From NCBI GenBank assembly GCA_031267195.1, contig JAIRZO010000059.1, forward strand, positions 1 to 6,704: 6,704 nt of DNA, in the 5' to 3' direction. The translations under genes and the position numbers were made by a program. This DNA is from Holosporaceae bacterium (GTDB lineage Bacteria > Pseudomonadota > Alphaproteobacteria > UBA3830). Below the pieces are notes generated by a model. The model had not been told where the DNA came from. It saw nothing but the letters and a program-made list of their open reading frames with translations, and did not search any database. Positions 5,363-6,704 of the stretch are shown in pieces; the stretch's first letter is position 1; the number at the start of each line of letters is the position of its first letter.

Positions 5363-6704
5363 CTACGTTTTTTGAACCTGATAAAAAGATGTGTAAGCCC
5401 CATTCCTTCTGATCAGATCACTGTGGGATCCGCTTTCCACCACTTGACCATCGTTAATAACAATGATGCGATCAACATTTCTTATGGTAGATAATCGGTG
5501 GGCCACCATAAACACCGTACGATTTTTCATTAAATTATTCAGAGCTTTCTGGACAACTGCTTCTGATTTAGTATCCAACGCCGAAGTCGCCTCGTCCAAA
5601 ATTAAGATGGGAGCATTTTTTAAAAACGCACGGGCTATGGCTATCCTCTGTTTTTGTCCTCCGGAAAGCATCACACCACGCTCTCCTATCTCTGTATCCA
5701 ATCCATTCGGAAGAGATGAAACAAATTCTTCAAGGCAGGAGGATTTTATGGCGATTTTCAGTTGTTCTTTACCAGCATCACGCCGCCCAATTAGTATATT
5801 TTCCCTTATGGTGCCGCTGAATAGGAAGCTATCCTGAAAAACAACTGAAATATTATCTCTTAAAGAATCCAATCTGAAATTTCTTACGTCCACCCCATCC
5901 AAAAGAATTTCCCCAGATGTTACATCATAAAATCGTGGTAGCAGGTTTACTATGGTGCTCTTGCCACCTCCGGAACTACCGACAAAAGCAACAGTCTCCC
6001 CAACATTCACGGAAAAACACACATTCCGCAGCACCGATTGATCTTTCTGGTAAGCAAAACAAACATTTTTGTATTCAATGACATTGTTAATGGTTGTTAA
6101 TTTCATGCCATTGGGATTGATATCCATGGTGGTTGCCTCATTCAATTGATGGAAAACCCGATCAATAGCCAGCAGAGATCTCTGGAGCGCATTATAATCG
6201 TTGCCAATAGATTTTATTGGCTGATACAACATCAGCAGAGCTGTAATAAAGGAAACAAATTCCCCAACCGTCAGCCGGCCATTGATGATCATATAACTGC
6301 CCTGCCAGATGACGAGTGCAACGCCAATGGAAATTACGAAATGCATTATGGGAGATAACATGCCGGTTCTTTTCGCCATTTTTATCTCCAGATGGAACAC
6401 ATCACCCAAAGTTTTGAAGAATTTTTGAATCTGGTGTTTTTTAAGATTGTAGGCGGCAATTATGCGATTTCCCTGAAACGCCTCCATATAGTGTGTTATC
6501 ACCGCAGCTCCGGAGAAGATTGTTTTATGCATAATGCCGCTGATGCGTCGGCGAATGGTGGTTAGCGGATACATGGCAATGAACAAAATCGCAAACGCTA
6601 CCACTGCCAATTGCCAAGAATTAATGAACAACACTGCCAGTAGAGATAGAGATGAAAAGAAACGAGTAGAAAATAGTTTTATATGATGCAAAAGTCCAGA
6701 GCAT
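5363..6704 (-). CDS. ABC exporter, MsbA-like (membrane and ATPase domains fused); N-terminus cut off by the window edge
   Basis: The frame is open to the right edge, so the real start lies outside; the TTG at 6691 is an internal Leu, not a start. About 446 residues are visible of an expected 580-600. Numbering from that TTG, hydrophobic segments at about 13-44, 115-137 and 143-160 are the later helices of an exporter membrane domain. The nucleotide-binding domain then carries Walker A GSSGGGKST (238-246), Q-loop Gln286 in VFQDS, signature LSGGQKQR (342-349), Walker B ILILDE (362-367) and H-loop His398 in VAHRLST. All ATPase residues are intact. Overall layout and FVSFITALLMLYQPIKS resemble MsbA, the lipid A and phospholipid flippase, but other homodimeric exporters share these features. 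It converges on the Tim44-like gene with only 14 bp between stops, and no clear terminator. Confidence 0.9.
   Translation of the reverse strand, partial: CSGLLHHIKLFSTRFFSSLSLLAVLFINSWQLAVVAFAILFIAMYPLTTIRRRISGIMHKTIFSGAAVITHYMEAFQGNRIIAAYNLKKHQIQKFFKTLGDVFHLEIKMAKRTGMLSPIMHFVISIGVALVIWQGSYMIINGRLTVGEFVSFITALLMLYQPIKSIGNDYNALQRSLLAIDRVFHQLNEATTMDINPNGMKLTTINNVIEYKNVCFAYQKDQSVLRNVCFSVNVGETVAFVGSSGGGKSTIVNLLPRFYDVTSGEILLDGVDVRNFRLDSLRDNISVVFQDSFLFSGTIRENILIGRRDAGKEQLKIAIKSSCLEEFVSSLPNGLDTEIGERGVMLSGGQKQRIAIARAFLKNAPILILDEATSALDTKSEAVVQKALNNLMKNRTVFMVAHRLSTIRNVDRIIVINDGQVVESGSHSDLIRRNGAYTSFYQVQKT

Noticed and set aside
6689..6691. TTG as the start codon of the ABC exporter
   Set aside because: The frame continues upstream to the window edge and about 150 residues of membrane domain are missing, so this is an internal codon.

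Overview
The window looks like a piece of an AT-leaning alphaproteobacterial chromosome. The best evidence is a DUF1013/TrcR-type regulator, a small membrane-anchored Tim44-domain protein, and a dCTP deaminase whose motifs are of the alphaproteobacterial/rickettsial kind. A decayed IS1-type transposase and a long palindromic element between genes would fit a host-associated or repeat-rich lineage (for example near Holosporales or Rickettsiales), but that placement is inference and no species is recognised.

Layout. Positions 1-248 (+) hold the C-terminal end of an IS1-family transposase, broken by a nonsense codon and a one-base frameshift. It collides tail-to-tail with phaZ (237-1532, -), an intracellular polyhydroxyalkanoate depolymerase with its Cys-Asp-His triad. 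A 555-bp gene-free gap (1533-2087) separates phaZ from the divergent rightward genes. The gap contains a 100-bp palindromic element (1844-1943) and some smaller inverted repeats. Then four genes run rightward: trcR (2088-2672), tldD (2672-4138, overlapping trcR by one base), dcd (4185-4739) and a Tim44/TimA-like gene (4746-5348). Their tight spacing suggests one operon. Only 14 bp after the last of these ends a leftward MsbA-type ABC exporter gene (5363 to the right edge), whose N-terminal part lies outside the window.

How the genes work together. The rightward cluster joins housekeeping functions with no single pathway: a cell-cycle-type transcription regulator, a TldD metalloprotease subunit (its partner TldE/PmbA is not here), a pyrimidine deoxynucleotide enzyme feeding dUMP/dTMP synthesis, and an inner-membrane Tim44-like adaptor. 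PhaZ mobilises a carbon store, and the ABC protein probably flips lipid A or another lipid across the inner membrane. No defence system, CRISPR array, tRNA or rRNA was seen. The least explained parts are the 100-bp palindrome, the stem that places tldD's ribosome-binding region next to the trcR stop, and the boundary between the IS remnant and phaZ.
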